Shown: positions 9,058 through 17,942 of the stretch, one piece after another
How the letters are laid out: each line of letters starts with the position of its first letter
How positions within the stretch are numbered: position 1 is the stretch's first letter
NCBI GenBank assembly: GCA_021825365.1
Contig: JAKAHR010000015.1
Span: 17,509 to 81,508 of the forward strand
Reading direction: 5' to 3'
DNA: 64,000 bases
Source: Nitrospirota bacterium
GTDB taxonomy: Bacteria > Nitrospirota > Thermodesulfovibrionia > Thermodesulfovibrionales > UBA6898
The notes under the pieces: generated by a model
The model's input: only the letters and a program-made list of their open reading frames with translations
The model's database searches: none
What the model was told of the DNA's origin: nothing
Position numbers and translations under genes: made by a program

Positions 9058-9869
9058 GGGCGTTCCGTTTACTGGGACGGAGCCTGCTGGATTTTTTCAG
9101 GGACGACGGACTGATGCTCGCGGGCTCCATGTCGTATTTCACGATGATGGCGCTCGTGCCCTTCTTCCTCTTCATCATGACCCTCTTTGCGTACTTCCTC
9201 GGCCGGTATCCCGAATTCTACGCCTTTATCTCCGGCCGCGTTGACAGCATCTTCCCCTCGGTCACCGACAAGGTGACCCATGAACTGGTGAAACTCATCT
9301 CCTACCGGGGCATCGGAAAGGTGAGCGTCCTGCTGTACGGCTTCCTCTCCTACCAGGTCTTTGGTTCGATGGAGCATGCGGTCAATGTCATCTTCAGGGT
9401 GAGGAACAAGAGGCGGTTTGTCTTTTCCGTGCTCATCTCGCTGCTCGTCGTGACGCTCGTCATGGTGCTGCTCGTCCTGTCCTTCGCCGCCTCCTCCGCT
9501 GTTCAGCTCCTCACCTCGCTCAGGGAATACTTCCCCGGCATCCAGGTCGGCAGGGTGACGAGGTTTATCATCGTCTATATCGTGCCCTTCATCCTGATGC
9601 TCCCGACGGTGACGGCGCTGTACAAGCTGCTCCCCCGGGTGAAGGTGCGGCTCTGGAGCGCCTTCCGGGGCGCGCTCTTCACCGTCGTCTTCCTCGAACT
9701 CGCCAAGCACGTCTTTACCTGGTATGTCGTCTCGGTCGCACATTTCGGCAGGATATACGGGTCGCTCAGCGCTATCGTTGTTTTTCTCCTCTGGATGTTT
9801 TATTCTTCCAGTATATTCCTTATCGGCGCCGAGATCGTGCGGAACCTCGGCAACCCCCGTAAGGCATGA
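9054..9869 (+). CDS. YihY/UPF0761 family inner-membrane protein
   Basis: 271 residues with about six hydrophobic helices. It has the family pattern of an N-terminal GSMSYFTMMALVPFF segment, a central SVLLYGFLSYQVFG block and a C-terminal YGSLSAIVVFLLWMFYSS helix. YihY-family proteins are often annotated ribonuclease BN-like, but that name came from a misassignment, so the function is best called unknown. The ATG overlaps the der stop, giving translational coupling. Confidence 0.88.
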   Translation: MRAFRLLGRSLLDFFRDDGLMLAGSMSYFTMMALVPFFLFIMTLFAYFLGRYPEFYAFISGRVDSIFPSVTDKVTHELVKLISYRGIGKVSVLLYGFLSYQVFGSMEHAVNVIFRVRNKRRFVFSVLISLLVVTLVMVLLVLSFAASSAVQLLTSLREYFPGIQVGRVTRFIIVYIVPFILMLPTVTALYKLLPRVKVRLWSAFRGALFTVVFLELAKHVFTWYVVSVAHFGRIYGSLSAIVVFLLWMFYSSSIFLIGAEIVRNLGNPRKA

Positions 9870-9870
9870 G

Positions 9871-10053
9871 GTGAATGTGGCGGAACTGGCGGAGCTCATC
9901 GGAAAGATAGTCGAGGTGGGGACGGCGGAAATGCTCTATTTCGGCAAGCTGGTGGAGGTGAACGAGGAGGAGGTGTACCTCGAGACCGACTCGGGCTGGA
10001 TCGTCGTGCCCGTGGAGAAGGTGGCGTACATCAGGGAGAAGGATGAAGGCTGA
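9871..10053 (+). CDS. Small conserved-looking protein, unknown function
   Basis: A 60-residue soluble protein begun by GTG one base after the YihY stop (a second GTG lies two codons on). It is rich in short beta-strand-like segments (KIVEVGTAEMLYFGKLVEV; EEVYLETDSGWIVV), reminiscent of a small SH3/Sm-like barrel, but I cannot assign a family. Its stop overlaps the start of the following metallo-hydrolase by 11 bases, so it sits in a tightly packed operon with der and the YihY-family gene. Confidence 0.65.
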   Translation: MNVAELAELIGKIVEVGTAEMLYFGKLVEVNEEEVYLETDSGWIVVPVEKVAYIREKDEG

Positions 10054-10891
10054 AAGAAGGCCCCGCCAGGCGGCGCTCGGGAAGGGGAGGGCCGAGCAGC
10101 TCGTGCTTCCTCTTGGCGGCGGACCGGTCATGCATGCCGCATCGCTCCAGTCCGGCAGCAACGGCAACTGCATCTTCGTCGAGGCCGGCGGGGTGGGCCT
10201 GCTGTTCGATGCCGGCATCACCGGCATCGAGGCCGAGCGGAGGCTGGCCGCCCTCGGCAGGAGGATGGAGGACGTCTCCGCGGTCATCATCTCGCATGAC
10301 CACGCCGACCACATGAAGTTCGCCGGGGTCTACCAGAGGAAATACGGGCTCCCGGTATACATGACGCACGGGACAAAGGCGGTCGCCGAGGGTCTGCGCG
10401 ACATCGGCCGGCTCGCTGATGTGCGCATCTTCAGGCCCGGCGACAGGCTGTCCTTCGGGGACGTGACGGTCGAGACGATGCGCACCCCGCATGACGCGGA
10501 GGAGGGCGCTGTCTTCGTCGTAACCTGCCGCGCCAGGAGGCTCGGCGTCATGACGGACCTCGGCCATCTCTTCCCGAAGCTGCGCGACACCATCGGCACC
10601 CTCGATGCGGTCTTCCTCGAAAGCAACTACGATACGGAGATGCTGATGCAGGGGCCGTATCCCGCCTTCCTGAAGAAGCGGATCAGGGGCCATGCCGGAC
10701 ATATCTCAAACCATGAGTCAGCCGAATTGCTGAGGCAGGGAAAGAGACTCCGGTGGGCCTGTCTCTCCCACCTCTCCGAGCAGAACAACAGCCCGGCCGT
10801 CGCGCTGAAGACCCACCGGGACATCGTCAGCTCGGATCTCGTCCTCCACACCGCGCACCGGTACGAGGCGACGCAGCTGTTTTCCATCTGA
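10043..10891 (+). CDS. MBL-fold metallo-hydrolase, YycJ/WalJ-like
   Basis: 282 residues with the metallo-beta-lactamase motif HDHADH near residue 85, SGSNGNCIFVE at the start of the fold, later metal ligands in TPHDAEEG and TDLGH, and a C-terminal GHISN/SHLSEQNN pair typical of the YycJ group. These are Zn or Mn dependent phosphodiesterase or exonuclease-like enzymes. The first 30 residues are poorly conserved, so the true start could be an internal ATG near MHAASLQSGSNG. It is the last gene of the der operon. Confidence 0.85.
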   Translation: MKAERRPRQAALGKGRAEQLVLPLGGGPVMHAASLQSGSNGNCIFVEAGGVGLLFDAGITGIEAERRLAALGRRMEDVSAVIISHDHADHMKFAGVYQRKYGLPVYMTHGTKAVAEGLRDIGRLADVRIFRPGDRLSFGDVTVETMRTPHDAEEGAVFVVTCRARRLGVMTDLGHLFPKLRDTIGTLDAVFLESNYDTEMLMQGPYPAFLKKRIRGHAGHISNHESAELLRQGKRLRWACLSHLSEQNNSPAVALKTHRDIVSSDLVLHTAHRYEATQLFSI

Positions 10892-11021
10892 TCCCTCCTT
10901 TAGCCGACCCCTTGCCGCCTCCGCGGTCCTCAGCCTCGAGGAAGGCGGAGATGCCCTGCCCCTGCGGGCTCAGGCGCTCACGCTGTTCTTTGCCCGTAAC
11001 GGGCGTCTGTTCGTCTTTCAT
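10827..11021 (-). CDS. Possible small gene downstream of the ChaN-like gene
   Basis: A 64-codon ORF begins 16 bases after the ChaN-like stop, with a strong SD (GGAGGGGG) 8 nt before its ATG. The product is hydrophilic, Gly/Arg/Lys rich and unlike any family I know. Its last third overlaps the 3' end of the convergent metallo-hydrolase gene, which may mean that only the first part is meaningful. Placement and SD support translation; composition does not. Confidence 0.35.
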   Translation of the reverse strand: MKDEQTPVTGKEQRERLSPQGQGISAFLEAEDRGGGKGSAKGGIRWKTAASPRTGARCGGRDPS

Positions 11022-11037
11022 CAGGAAACCCCCTCCG

Positions 11038-11898
11038 TCAGCCGGTCTTGGTCATGCTCTGGGGAATAACGAGTGTGTAGTCGGCGACATCCCTGTAGTC
11101 GTCGATAAAATCGAGCGTCCCGGCCTCAACCGGGGTAATCGTGACGATTGCGAGGTCCGGCTGCGCCCGCTTGAGGTACCAATAGATGCCACCGTATCTC
11201 CGTGAATGGTATTCGCCGTTGAGATGGATAAAGAGTTTCTCAGGAGAATGGTTTTTGAGAATAAAGTGGGCCATCGTGGCGTCCTTAATCGCCTGGGCGG
11301 CAAGGAAGTTTTCCGCATCCATGCCGTGGGAGGCGCCGAGGTCGAGCAGGTCACGGTAGTTCGGGCTCTTCAGATCAAGCGGGATCGGAAGGGGGGCGAT
11401 CCACTGTCTCGCCTGATCGGACAGGCCTTCGAGCGCCCCAAGGCCGCTCCGTGCCACAATCCTCGCATATCGCCTCGGGATGTTCGTCCCGATAAGCGGG
11501 ATGCCGTGGATATGGGCGAACTCTACGATCGGCTGATAATCGGTCTTATAGTTGTCCCAGACCTTCGCCTCAGCGGTGAGGTTGTCGTGGCCTATCGTCC
11601 CTGCCATGTACTCATCCAGGATGATCTGATCGTCAGCCTCGAACATCTCGGCGCCGATGATCAGCCGTTCCCGTGCGCGCGAAAAGAGGTCCTTTATGAC
11701 CTCGAATTGAAGCCAGTGGACGATGGGGTCGATGTGGAGTTCGCCGAAGAGGACGACGGCAGACTGTGCGAGATGATCAAGCATGGTGGCGTAATGCGTC
11801 TCGACACCGCCCTGATCAAAGAGCCGGTAGGCTGGCTTGTCCAGCGCACGCAGCCTCCCTTCAGGCGTGTCATGACCGTGTCCTTCTTTGCCCCTCAT
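11038..11898 (-). CDS. ChaN-like (haem-binding uptake/EreA-like fold) protein
   Basis: 286 residues with the ChaN family pattern: VVLFGELHIDPIVHWLQ near the N-terminus, a MFEADDQIILDEYM segment, and AIKDATMAHFI followed by HLNGEYHSRRYGGI. ChaN binds stacked hemes on the cytoplasmic membrane or lipoprotein surface in Campylobacter. Here there is no signal peptide or lipobox, so it is probably cytoplasmic. SD GGAGGG lies 4 nt before the ATG. It stands alone, divergent from the ferritin-like gene. Confidence 0.7.
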   Translation of the reverse strand: MRGKEGHGHDTPEGRLRALDKPAYRLFDQGGVETHYATMLDHLAQSAVVLFGELHIDPIVHWLQFEVIKDLFSRARERLIIGAEMFEADDQIILDEYMAGTIGHDNLTAEAKVWDNYKTDYQPIVEFAHIHGIPLIGTNIPRRYARIVARSGLGALEGLSDQARQWIAPLPIPLDLKSPNYRDLLDLGASHGMDAENFLAAQAIKDATMAHFILKNHSPEKLFIHLNGEYHSRRYGGIYWYLKRAQPDLAIVTITPVEAGTLDFIDDYRDVADYTLVIPQSMTKTG

Positions 11899-12122
11899 CG
11901 TCCCTCCGATATCGTATTGATTCTACTATAGCAAAAGCGGCTGTTTAGTCCAGTCCAATCAGCAGTGAAGACAATGGCCGAATTGCGCCCTCCTCCCCCT
12001 TGCTTTCCGGCCCATACCCTGATAAGGTTATTCTATTAATAGTCATCTCGTAATAATCAAGTGCCAGGGCAGGGGCATTATGATGAGGCCACGCAGACAA
12101 CTTTTCCGGACTGAACACAAAC

Positions 12123-12626
12123 ATGACACCTGCTGATACCCTATCAGATCTTTTCACTCTGGCGATCGCCGCCGAAGACGCCGCCCTGGCCTTCTACAGG
12201 GAGCTGGCCCGGAGTTTTTCTTCAGTCCCCGAGGTGAGTCGATTCTGGGAAGACATGATGAGGGATGAGGCCTTCCACATCCAGGAGCTTACGGACATCA
12301 GAAACAGGCTGTCGGATCAACAGCTCCGGGAGCCGGCGGACCCGTCGATCATGAAGAAGGCGAAGGACGGGCTGCAGCGGTTTGGGGAAAAACTCGACTT
12401 GAAGAATGTTACCACCCTTGACGATGCGTACGAAATCGCCTGCGAACTCGAATACTCGGAAATCAATGTAGTAGTCCAGGCGATGATCACCAAGCTTGTT
12501 CCCTTTGCGGTAAAGTCGGATTTCATTTTGTCGCAGATAAGGGAGCATGTGTCGAAGCTCGATGACTTCTCGAAATCGATCTCCGACCCGGAGCGAAGAA
12601 CTGCTATCCTCGCCCGGCATCACTGA
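12123..12626 (+). CDS. Ferritin-like/rubrerythrin-type diiron domain protein
   Basis: 167 residues, predicted as a four-helix bundle with carboxylate ligands spaced as in rubrerythrins (AIAAEDAALAFYRELA; MMRDEAFHIQEL; ACELEYSEINVV). No rubredoxin-like CxxC domain follows. A role in oxidative stress or iron handling is likely but not proven. No SD is visible before the ATG. The region 11899-12122 between it and the ChaN-like gene holds a TATAGT box for the minus strand and otherwise nothing clear. Confidence 0.75.
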   Translation: MTPADTLSDLFTLAIAAEDAALAFYRELARSFSSVPEVSRFWEDMMRDEAFHIQELTDIRNRLSDQQLREPADPSIMKKAKDGLQRFGEKLDLKNVTTLDDAYEIACELEYSEINVVVQAMITKLVPFAVKSDFILSQIREHVSKLDDFSKSISDPERRTAILARHH

Positions 12627-12679
12627 AGAGACGCGGCAGCGTCGGACAATGCGGACCAATGATGAAGAAATAGTGCCGT

Positions 12680-13657
12680 CTATTTCAGCCTGCGGGAAGC
12701 GGATTTCCTGAAGGCGCTTGCCTCGTCCAGCAGTTTCTTGGAAGAACGATCCAGCTTCAGTCTTGTTGCTGCCAGCAGATCGTTCAATTGGTCCAGGTTC
12801 GTGGCACTGGCGATCGGCGCGGTAATGCCCGGCCGGGCGATCAGCCAGGCGAGCGCAACAATCGCCGGTTTTGAATCCAGTTGCCGCGCCACCTGGTCCA
12901 GTCCGGCGAGAATCCGCAATCCCCTCTCCGTTACATAATGTCTGACCATCTCTGCCCGGTCCCTCCCCGCAAGACTCTCCTCAGTCCGATACTTCCCGGT
13001 GAGAAACCCGCTTGCCAGCGAGAAGTACGTGAGCACAGCCAGCCCCTTCTTCTTGCAGAGCGGAGCGAGCTCTGTCTCGTAGTCTTCGCGGTCATAGAGA
13101 TTATACAGGGTCTGGAGACTCTGATAGCCGGGATATCCGAATTGCGTACTGATCGTAAGCGCCTTTGAAAGCCGCTCGGCGGTGTAATTGGAGGCTCCTA
13201 TCGCCCTGACCTTACCCTGTTGGATAAGAATTTCATACGCCTCCAGGGTCTCTTCGATCGGCGTATCCGGATCATCGAAGTGGGACTGATACAGATCGAT
13301 ATAGTCCGTCTGGAGCCGCTGCAGCGACCTTTCCGCAGCCCGCAGGATATATGCCTTTGAGAGCCCCTTCTCTCCCGGTCCGATCTCGCTTCCGACCTTC
13401 GTCGCGATGATCATCTTCTTCCGGTTATTGCCCTGTTTCAGCCATTTCCCGATGATCGTCTCCGATTCGCCGCCCCTGTTGCCCGGGACCCACTTTGAGT
13501 ATGAATCAGCCGTGTCGATAAGATTAAGGCCGGCCGCAGAAAAGGCGTCGAGGAGCCTGAACGATGACTTCTCATCCACCGTCCATCCGAAGACATTGCC
13601 TCCGAAGGCGAGGGGATAAACTCGTAATCCGGAATTCCCGATTTCACGCTTCCTCAT
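12680..13657 (-). CDS. Aldo/keto reductase
   Basis: 325 residues of the AKR (beta/alpha)8 barrel: catalytic Asp and Tyr in NLIDTADSYSKW, Lys in ATKVGSEIG, DYIDLYQSHF and the cofactor segment near the C-terminus. It is closest to the YajO/YghZ-like NADPH-dependent subgroup by the RGGESETIIGKWL motif. The substrate is unknown. The start ATG is preceded by a 13-bp palindrome rather than an SD. It is convergent with the ferritin-like gene. Confidence 0.9.
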   Translation of the reverse strand: MRKREIGNSGLRVYPLAFGGNVFGWTVDEKSSFRLLDAFSAAGLNLIDTADSYSKWVPGNRGGESETIIGKWLKQGNNRKKMIIATKVGSEIGPGEKGLSKAYILRAAERSLQRLQTDYIDLYQSHFDDPDTPIEETLEAYEILIQQGKVRAIGASNYTAERLSKALTISTQFGYPGYQSLQTLYNLYDREDYETELAPLCKKKGLAVLTYFSLASGFLTGKYRTEESLAGRDRAEMVRHYVTERGLRILAGLDQVARQLDSKPAIVALAWLIARPGITAPIASATNLDQLNDLLAATRLKLDRSSKKLLDEASAFRKSASRRLK

Positions 13658-13658
13658 A

Positions 13659-13671
13659 GGTAATGATTACC
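13659..13671. promoter_or_regulatory. 13-bp palindrome at the aldo/keto reductase start
   Basis: GGTAATGATTACC is a perfect inverted repeat about one central base, one base upstream of the AKR ATG (minus strand). Its position over the expected ribosome-binding or transcription start region fits an operator for a dimeric repressor, but no regulator gene is adjacent. The 190 bases from here to the next gene otherwise hold only the stem-loop listed separately. Confidence 0.35.
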
Positions 13672-13813
13672 ACACAAGTCCTTGTTTGCCTAAGGGAAAG
13701 GAGGTGCCTCGCCGGATCGTCGCGGGGCGCTGGAGAAACTTCGGGCGAGGAAGGGGTTATGATCAGAAATAACCGGAAGGTGCTTCCCTATCTCTTCTCA
13801 GGGCACAGAGGCC

Positions 13814-13847
13814 CACCAGGGGAAGTCGTATTCGACGTCCCCTGGTG
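13814..13847 (-). terminator. Long stem-loop downstream of the Tat MBL gene
   Basis: CACCAGGGGA pairs with TCCCCTGGTG, and an inner GTCG/CGAC stem closes a TATT loop. It lies 16 bases past the stop of the metallo-beta-lactamase gene. There is no T-run, so it is either a processing or stability hairpin or a rho-assisted terminator. Confidence 0.5.
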
Positions 13848-13862
13848 AGTCAGTGTCCAATC

Positions 13863-14906
13863 CTATGCACCAAAGGTATACTTTGTTCCCGCCGTATTGA
13901 TGGTGAAGGCGTCCGGTATTTCCCTGCTTAAGGCCATCATCGCCCTGAACCCGGTACAATGGGTCCCCACGACATGGTCGGGCTTCATCGCCTTGATATC
14001 GGCAACGGTGCTCTGAATAAGCTCCGGCTTCGCAACAATAAGATGGAAGCCTCCCATGATCGCATGAACTTTGTCTGTGCCGGCAATCTTTTGCGCATGC
14101 CTGACCGTGTTGACAATCCCACAATGCGCACAGCCGGAAAGGACGACCAGGCCTTTTCCCTTAACGTGAAAGAATAGGGCCTGCTCGCCCGGAAAAGTGT
14201 CGGATTCAATCTTGTCGCCGCGCTTTACCTGCTGCGACTTCGGCACTTTCTCATAGCTCGTGACCCTCTCTATGTATCCTGTAGAGTACGCGCCGGGAAT
14301 GATCTCCACCGGGGTCTTCACCTCGACTACCTTTACTCCAAGGGCCTCGATATCTTCTCTGCTCAGTTGTCCAAGGTCCGTAGGCGCTGTCGCTCCGGGG
14401 CGCATGGTATATCTCCGTGCAAAGGCCTCCTCGCCGACATAAAACGGCGTTCCCGCGGCGATGCGCGACTGGTTCTGCCTGAGGATACTGACCGCACCCG
14501 TATAGTGATCGTAATGGCCATGGCTCAGGCTGAAGGCGTTTGTCTTTCCAATATCAAGCCCCAGCAGGGCGATATTGCCTATCACATCAGCCGGGTCGAG
14601 TCCGAAATCGAACATGCAGGAGCTTGTCTTCCCGGCAGTGACGGTCTCGATATAATAAGAAAGTCCGTGCTGCGCGTGAATTGATTTCCCGGCTACTGAG
14701 CGGTAGCGCCTGGTGATCTTGGTATCCGGTTCATTCGTGTCATAATAGTTGTCTGCCAGGATCCAAATAGTCAATTTATCGACTTCGGTGATACCCGCGG
14801 CAGCCTGCGCCATCGCTCTATCCATTATTCCGTCTCCTGCCGCGATAAACAGGCCCGCTGTTGCGGTAAACTTCAGAAACTCCCTTCGGTTCAGTCCACT
14901 ATCCAT
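13863..14906 (-). CDS. Tat-exported MBL-fold hydrolase (COG1237-like)
   Basis: 347 residues. The N-terminus has a twin-arginine signal (NRREFLK followed by a hydrophobic stretch and AMAQA), so the protein is exported folded with its metals. The metal motif is SHGHYDHYTGA; LSGCAHCGIVNTV and GGFHL are hallmarks of the dihydropterin-ribofuranosyl-aminobenzene-phosphate-synthase-like MBL group (COG1237). The true periplasmic substrate is unknown. A strong SD (AAGGAGGTG) precedes the ATG. It lies 84 bases after the exported protein gene at 14991-15449 and is probably co-transcribed with it. Confidence 0.85.
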   Translation of the reverse strand: MDSGLNRREFLKFTATAGLFIAAGDGIMDRAMAQAAAGITEVDKLTIWILADNYYDTNEPDTKITRRYRSVAGKSIHAQHGLSYYIETVTAGKTSSCMFDFGLDPADVIGNIALLGLDIGKTNAFSLSHGHYDHYTGAVSILRQNQSRIAAGTPFYVGEEAFARRYTMRPGATAPTDLGQLSREDIEALGVKVVEVKTPVEIIPGAYSTGYIERVTSYEKVPKSQQVKRGDKIESDTFPGEQALFFHVKGKGLVVLSGCAHCGIVNTVRHAQKIAGTDKVHAIMGGFHLIVAKPELIQSTVADIKAMKPDHVVGTHCTGFRAMMALSREIPDAFTINTAGTKYTFGA

Positions 14907-14990
14907 TGTACACCTCCTTGTGCTTCTGTCTCAGCATGATCGAGCAACGCTGCATCTCGCCTTGCCGAGGTTGTGCCGCAAAATGCTCTG

Positions 14991-15449
14991 TCAAAACGGC
15001 TCAACCTGGATACGCTTCCCCTCAATACGCACGTCGGACGTCCCGGTCTCCTTGTCCTGCAGGTCGCGTGTGCTGACCTTGGCCATGCCTGAAAACTCGT
15101 TGTCCCCGGGGCCATAAGTAATGTGTATCCGCGTCTTGGTGCTTCCGATCCACTTTCTGTCCTGATCGAAGCGAAATGCTATGTAGGTGGCATCGAACTC
15201 CCTGTCGCCAACCTGCTTCCAGGCGCCATGGCCGCCACTGAGCAACGGATGGGTATCCCCGCTTCGAAAGAAGGTGCCATCCGATGAAAAGGTGAGAAGG
15301 TTCTTTCCCACGCCGGCCGGGCGACTGGCGGTTACTATCCACGCACCGACCAGTCCTTTGCCCGTTTCGACGGCCGTCCCAGGAGATGCAAAACCGATAA
15401 TGAGTAATGCAGTCAGCAGACTATACAGCATACCGATAGACTTGAACAT
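14991..15449 (-). CDS. Exported lipocalin-like/DUF protein
   Basis: 152 residues with a Sec signal peptide (MLYSLLTALLIIGFASPGTA). The mature protein begins around VETGKGLVGAWIVTASRP, a lipocalin-like or extracellular-domain opening; further beta-strands follow (LLTFSSDGTFFRSGD; HGAWKQVGDREFDATY). This pattern occurs in small secreted beta-barrel proteins of unknown ligand. The SD (AAGGAGG) is strong. It is upstream of the Tat MBL protein, so both act outside the cytoplasm. Confidence 0.7.
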   Translation of the reverse strand: MFKSIGMLYSLLTALLIIGFASPGTAVETGKGLVGAWIVTASRPAGVGKNLLTFSSDGTFFRSGDTHPLLSGGHGAWKQVGDREFDATYIAFRFDQDRKWIGSTKTRIHITYGPGDNEFSGMAKVSTRDLQDKETGTSDVRIEGKRIQVEPF

Positions 15450-15702
15450 GGTGTTCCTCCTTAAAATGCGGGTGTCAAGGCCGTCTCTTTATGTACGGGT
15501 TTCGTCCCGGCGCGATCTCCCCTGTATGCCTCATCGTAGCAGTTACCTGTCTGCCCGTCAACGTGAAGTTCCCTTAACGTGGCACCCCTATAATCACATC
15601 TTGACGCATGGGATTGATGGCTGCATATATTCCGGGGGGAATGTCCTTATCAAGACGCAGGGTTGTCTTAATCTTTACCCCTGATCAAGAACTGTGCGAG
15701 GC

Positions 15703-16446
15703 CTACTTTTCGATGACGCGGTCTTCCTGGCTGTCCAGGATGTCCTTGGCGAGCAGGTCAGCAACATAGCTCTTCAGCATCTGCACATCCCCTGACGCAA
15801 GGCCGTTGAACTGCACCGCCATGCCCGGCGGCAGGTTCATGAAGTCTTCATCCAGCCTCTTGGTATAGATGACCGTCCCCTTCACCGGAAGCATATGCGT
15901 TTCGTTGAGCTGCAGGGTTATCTCCAGGCCCGTGCCGATGGGATGGGGTTCCCTCGTTCGAAGGTATATCCCGCCCTCGGACAATGTTTCCGTGTAATAT
16001 TCGCATTCCTTCCCGCCGCAATAGACCTTCAATTTCCTGATGAACCTCTCACGCAGGTGCTTCCGGTTTGTTCCCCGGTGCGCAAAGAAGCACTCCTCCA
16101 GTACGTTGTGGAGGCGGTCGATCTTGAGCGGCTTTGTGAGGTAGTCGTACGCCCCGAGGTCCATGCACTTCCTGATCGATTCGGGGCTGGCATCATTGCT
16201 GACCATGATGATGGGGATGGAGGAGGTCTGCCGGTCATCCTTTATATGCCGGAGTATCTTCAACCCGTCGAGGGGGGGCATGTGCAGGTCAAGGAGTATC
16301 GCGTCAGGCTCGGTCAGTTTGAGGAGCTTCAGGCATTCCACACCGTCGCTCGCCGGTATGATCTTGTAATTCAGCCTCTTGAGCAGGAGCCCGACGTACA
16401 TCAGGAACGTCTGGCTGTCATCCACCAGAACTATCTTTTTCCCCAC
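15703..16446 (-). CDS. Response regulator with REC and PilZ domains
   Basis: REC domain (IVLVDDSQTFLMY; phospho-acceptor Asp in ILLDLHMPPLDG; Lys in YDYLTKPL) joined to a PilZ domain (RERFIRKLKV; SEGGIYLRT). It links a phosphorelay to c-di-GMP. No histidine kinase is adjacent. The GTG at 16446 is preferred because GGGAGG sits 4 nt before it and the REC domain starts at once; the frame opens seven codons earlier at an ATG without SD. The 250-base gap to the next gene holds no other ORF that I trust. Confidence 0.88.
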   Translation of the reverse strand: MGKKIVLVDDSQTFLMYVGLLLKRLNYKIIPASDGVECLKLLKLTEPDAILLDLHMPPLDGLKILRHIKDDRQTSSIPIIMVSNDASPESIRKCMDLGAYDYLTKPLKIDRLHNVLEECFFAHRGTNRKHLRERFIRKLKVYCGGKECEYYTETLSEGGIYLRTREPHPIGTGLEITLQLNETHMLPVKGTVIYTKRLDEDFMNLPPGMAVQFNGLASGDVQMLKSYVADLLAKDILDSQEDRVIEK

Positions 16447-16535
16447 GATCCCTCCCGGCTGGAACATAAGTTACTGAATTATGCGTAATAACCGTCGCCC
16501 GCGTCAATAGGGAAAATGGGAAAACAGATGCAGCC

Positions 16536-16778
16536 TCAGAGCAGGAATATGCTGCCGAGCAGTGCCCCCGCCAGGAGGGCGATACCTGCGCCGCACAGGA
16601 TGCTTATCAAGGCCCCGGCCGCGATGCATACCCTGACCGGCAGGGTAGGGTCCACGGACTTCCCGGTGACTCTATGCAGCAGATAGAGGGCGAGGAAGCC
16701 GCCGAACCGGAAGGCGGGAAGGAGACCGAAAATACCAAAGAGGACTATGCCTGCAACAGCCCCGATTATTGTTCCCAT
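16536..16778 (-). CDS. Small integral membrane protein
   Basis: 80 residues, two strongly hydrophobic segments at each end (IIGAVAGIVLFGIFGLLPAF; AGALISILCGAGIALLAGAL), with a short charged loop in the middle (HRVTGKSVDPTLPVRV). No recognised family. AAGGA lies just before the ATG. It follows the REC-PilZ gene on the same strand but is separated by 90 bases and not obviously coupled. Confidence 0.6.
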   Translation of the reverse strand: MGTIIGAVAGIVLFGIFGLLPAFRFGGFLALYLLHRVTGKSVDPTLPVRVCIAAGALISILCGAGIALLAGALLGSIFLL

Positions 16779-16831
16779 GCATCCTTTCCATAAAGGCCGT
16801 TTCCCGAACTCTTACAACATGGAGTTTGCCG

Positions 16832-17215
16832 CTATTTCTTATCCATGCACCAGATCGCACCGCCGCGGCAGGAGACAAAGAAAAAGACGAAACAATAGAG
16901 GGCCGCGAGTTCCCCCTTGTTTATGGTCGGAAAGAATTGGGGGCCGAGCTGGAACTTCCAGTGAAACTGGAAATACGCTACAGCCATCTCACCGCTGGCA
17001 AGGAAGGCCGCCCAGCGGGTCCGGAGACCCACCATGATCAGCAGGCCGCAGACCAACTCTAAAACCCCGCCCACCCAGAGTTGTGACCCCACCGGCGGCT
17101 GGAAATCGCTCAGAAAGCCGAGAACCTTTTGGGCCCCGTGAAATGAGAACATAAATCCCGCCACGATGCGCATCATGGCATATGCCTGGTCAGTGTACTT
17201 CGCAAGCTGGTCCAT
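16832..17215 (-). CDS. DoxX family membrane protein
   Basis: 127 residues with four TM helices. DoxX signatures are RIVAGFMFSFHGAQKVLGF and LELVCGLLIMVGLRTRWAAF. The start at 17215 has an excellent SD (AAAGGAGGC); the longer frame to 17257 lacks one. DoxX proteins occur in thiosulfate:quinone oxidoreductase and in many uncharacterised membrane complexes, so substrate cannot be inferred. Confidence 0.88.
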   Translation of the reverse strand: MDQLAKYTDQAYAMMRIVAGFMFSFHGAQKVLGFLSDFQPPVGSQLWVGGVLELVCGLLIMVGLRTRWAAFLASGEMAVAYFQFHWKFQLGPQFFPTINKGELAALYCFVFFFVSCRGGAIWCMDKK

Positions 17216-17351
17216 TCTTCGCCTCCTTTGCGTGGCTCTCTCATTATAGCCCGGCAAGGGACGATAGGAAACAGAAGGATCAAACTAAGCGGATGGGACG
17301 GGGTAGGATATTTTGTAAGTAAGTGACGAAGGAGTGAAGGAAGGCACGGAG

Positions 17352-17942
17352 TTATGATTTTCGCTTCTTCAATTCCCCGTATTGAAAGCACTTCTTCAGA
17401 TGATCGTTGACGATTCCTCCTGCCTGGAGGAAGGCGTAGCAGATGGTCGTTCCGACAAAGGAAAACCCGTGCTGCTTCAGGGCCTGGCTGACCGTATCCG
17501 AAAGGGGCGAAGAGGCGGGTATCTGATCCAGGGATTTCCACGCATTATGGACCGTCTTCCCCTGCGTAAAGGACCAGATGAAGGAATCGAACGAGCCGTA
17601 TTCTTTCTGAAGCTTCAGAAAGGCCTTTGCGTTATTCACCGCTGCCTGTATCTTCAGGCGGTTGCGTATGATGGCGGGGTTAAGGCAGGCCGCATCGAAC
17701 TGTCTCTTTGACAGTCGGGCAACCTTGCCGGGGTCGAAGCCAAAAAAGACCTCTCTGAATGCCTCCCGCTTATGCAGCACCGTCTTCCATGACAGACCCG
17801 CCTGAAAGGCATCGAGCACCAGGTACTCGAACCATGTCCGGTCGTCATGCACGGGGATGCCCCATTCCTCATCATGGTAGCGCAGCATAAGGACGTCATC
17901 GCCCATCCACCCGCAGCGGTGCCTGTTGTCGCTGGTCATCAT
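17352..17942 (-). CDS. tag: DNA-3-methyladenine glycosylase I
   Basis: 196 residues with the Tag signature: N-terminal RCGWMGDD, YHDEEWGIPVHDD, FQAGLSWKTVLHKR and C-terminal VNDHLKKCF. The Cys/His residues in the first and last motifs are the structural zinc ligands. It excises 3-methyladenine from alkylated DNA. The start codon overlaps the stop of the peptidase gene (ATGA), so the two are coupled although their functions are unrelated. Confidence 0.95.
   Translation of the reverse strand: MMTSDNRHRCGWMGDDVLMLRYHDEEWGIPVHDDRTWFEYLVLDAFQAGLSWKTVLHKREAFREVFFGFDPGKVARLSKRQFDAACLNPAIIRNRLKIQAAVNNAKAFLKLQKEYGSFDSFIWSFTQGKTVHNAWKSLDQIPASSPLSDTVSQALKQHGFSFVGTTICYAFLQAGGIVNDHLKKCFQYGELKKRKS

Noticed and set aside
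11945..12157. 70-codon ORF on the minus strand before the ferritin-like gene
   Set aside because: No SD, no motif, and it overlaps the start of the ferritin-like gene.
15578..15595. Sigma-54-like TGGCAC motif near 15580
   Set aside because: The -12 element (GC) is missing at the required spacing, so it is not a convincing sigma-54 promoter.
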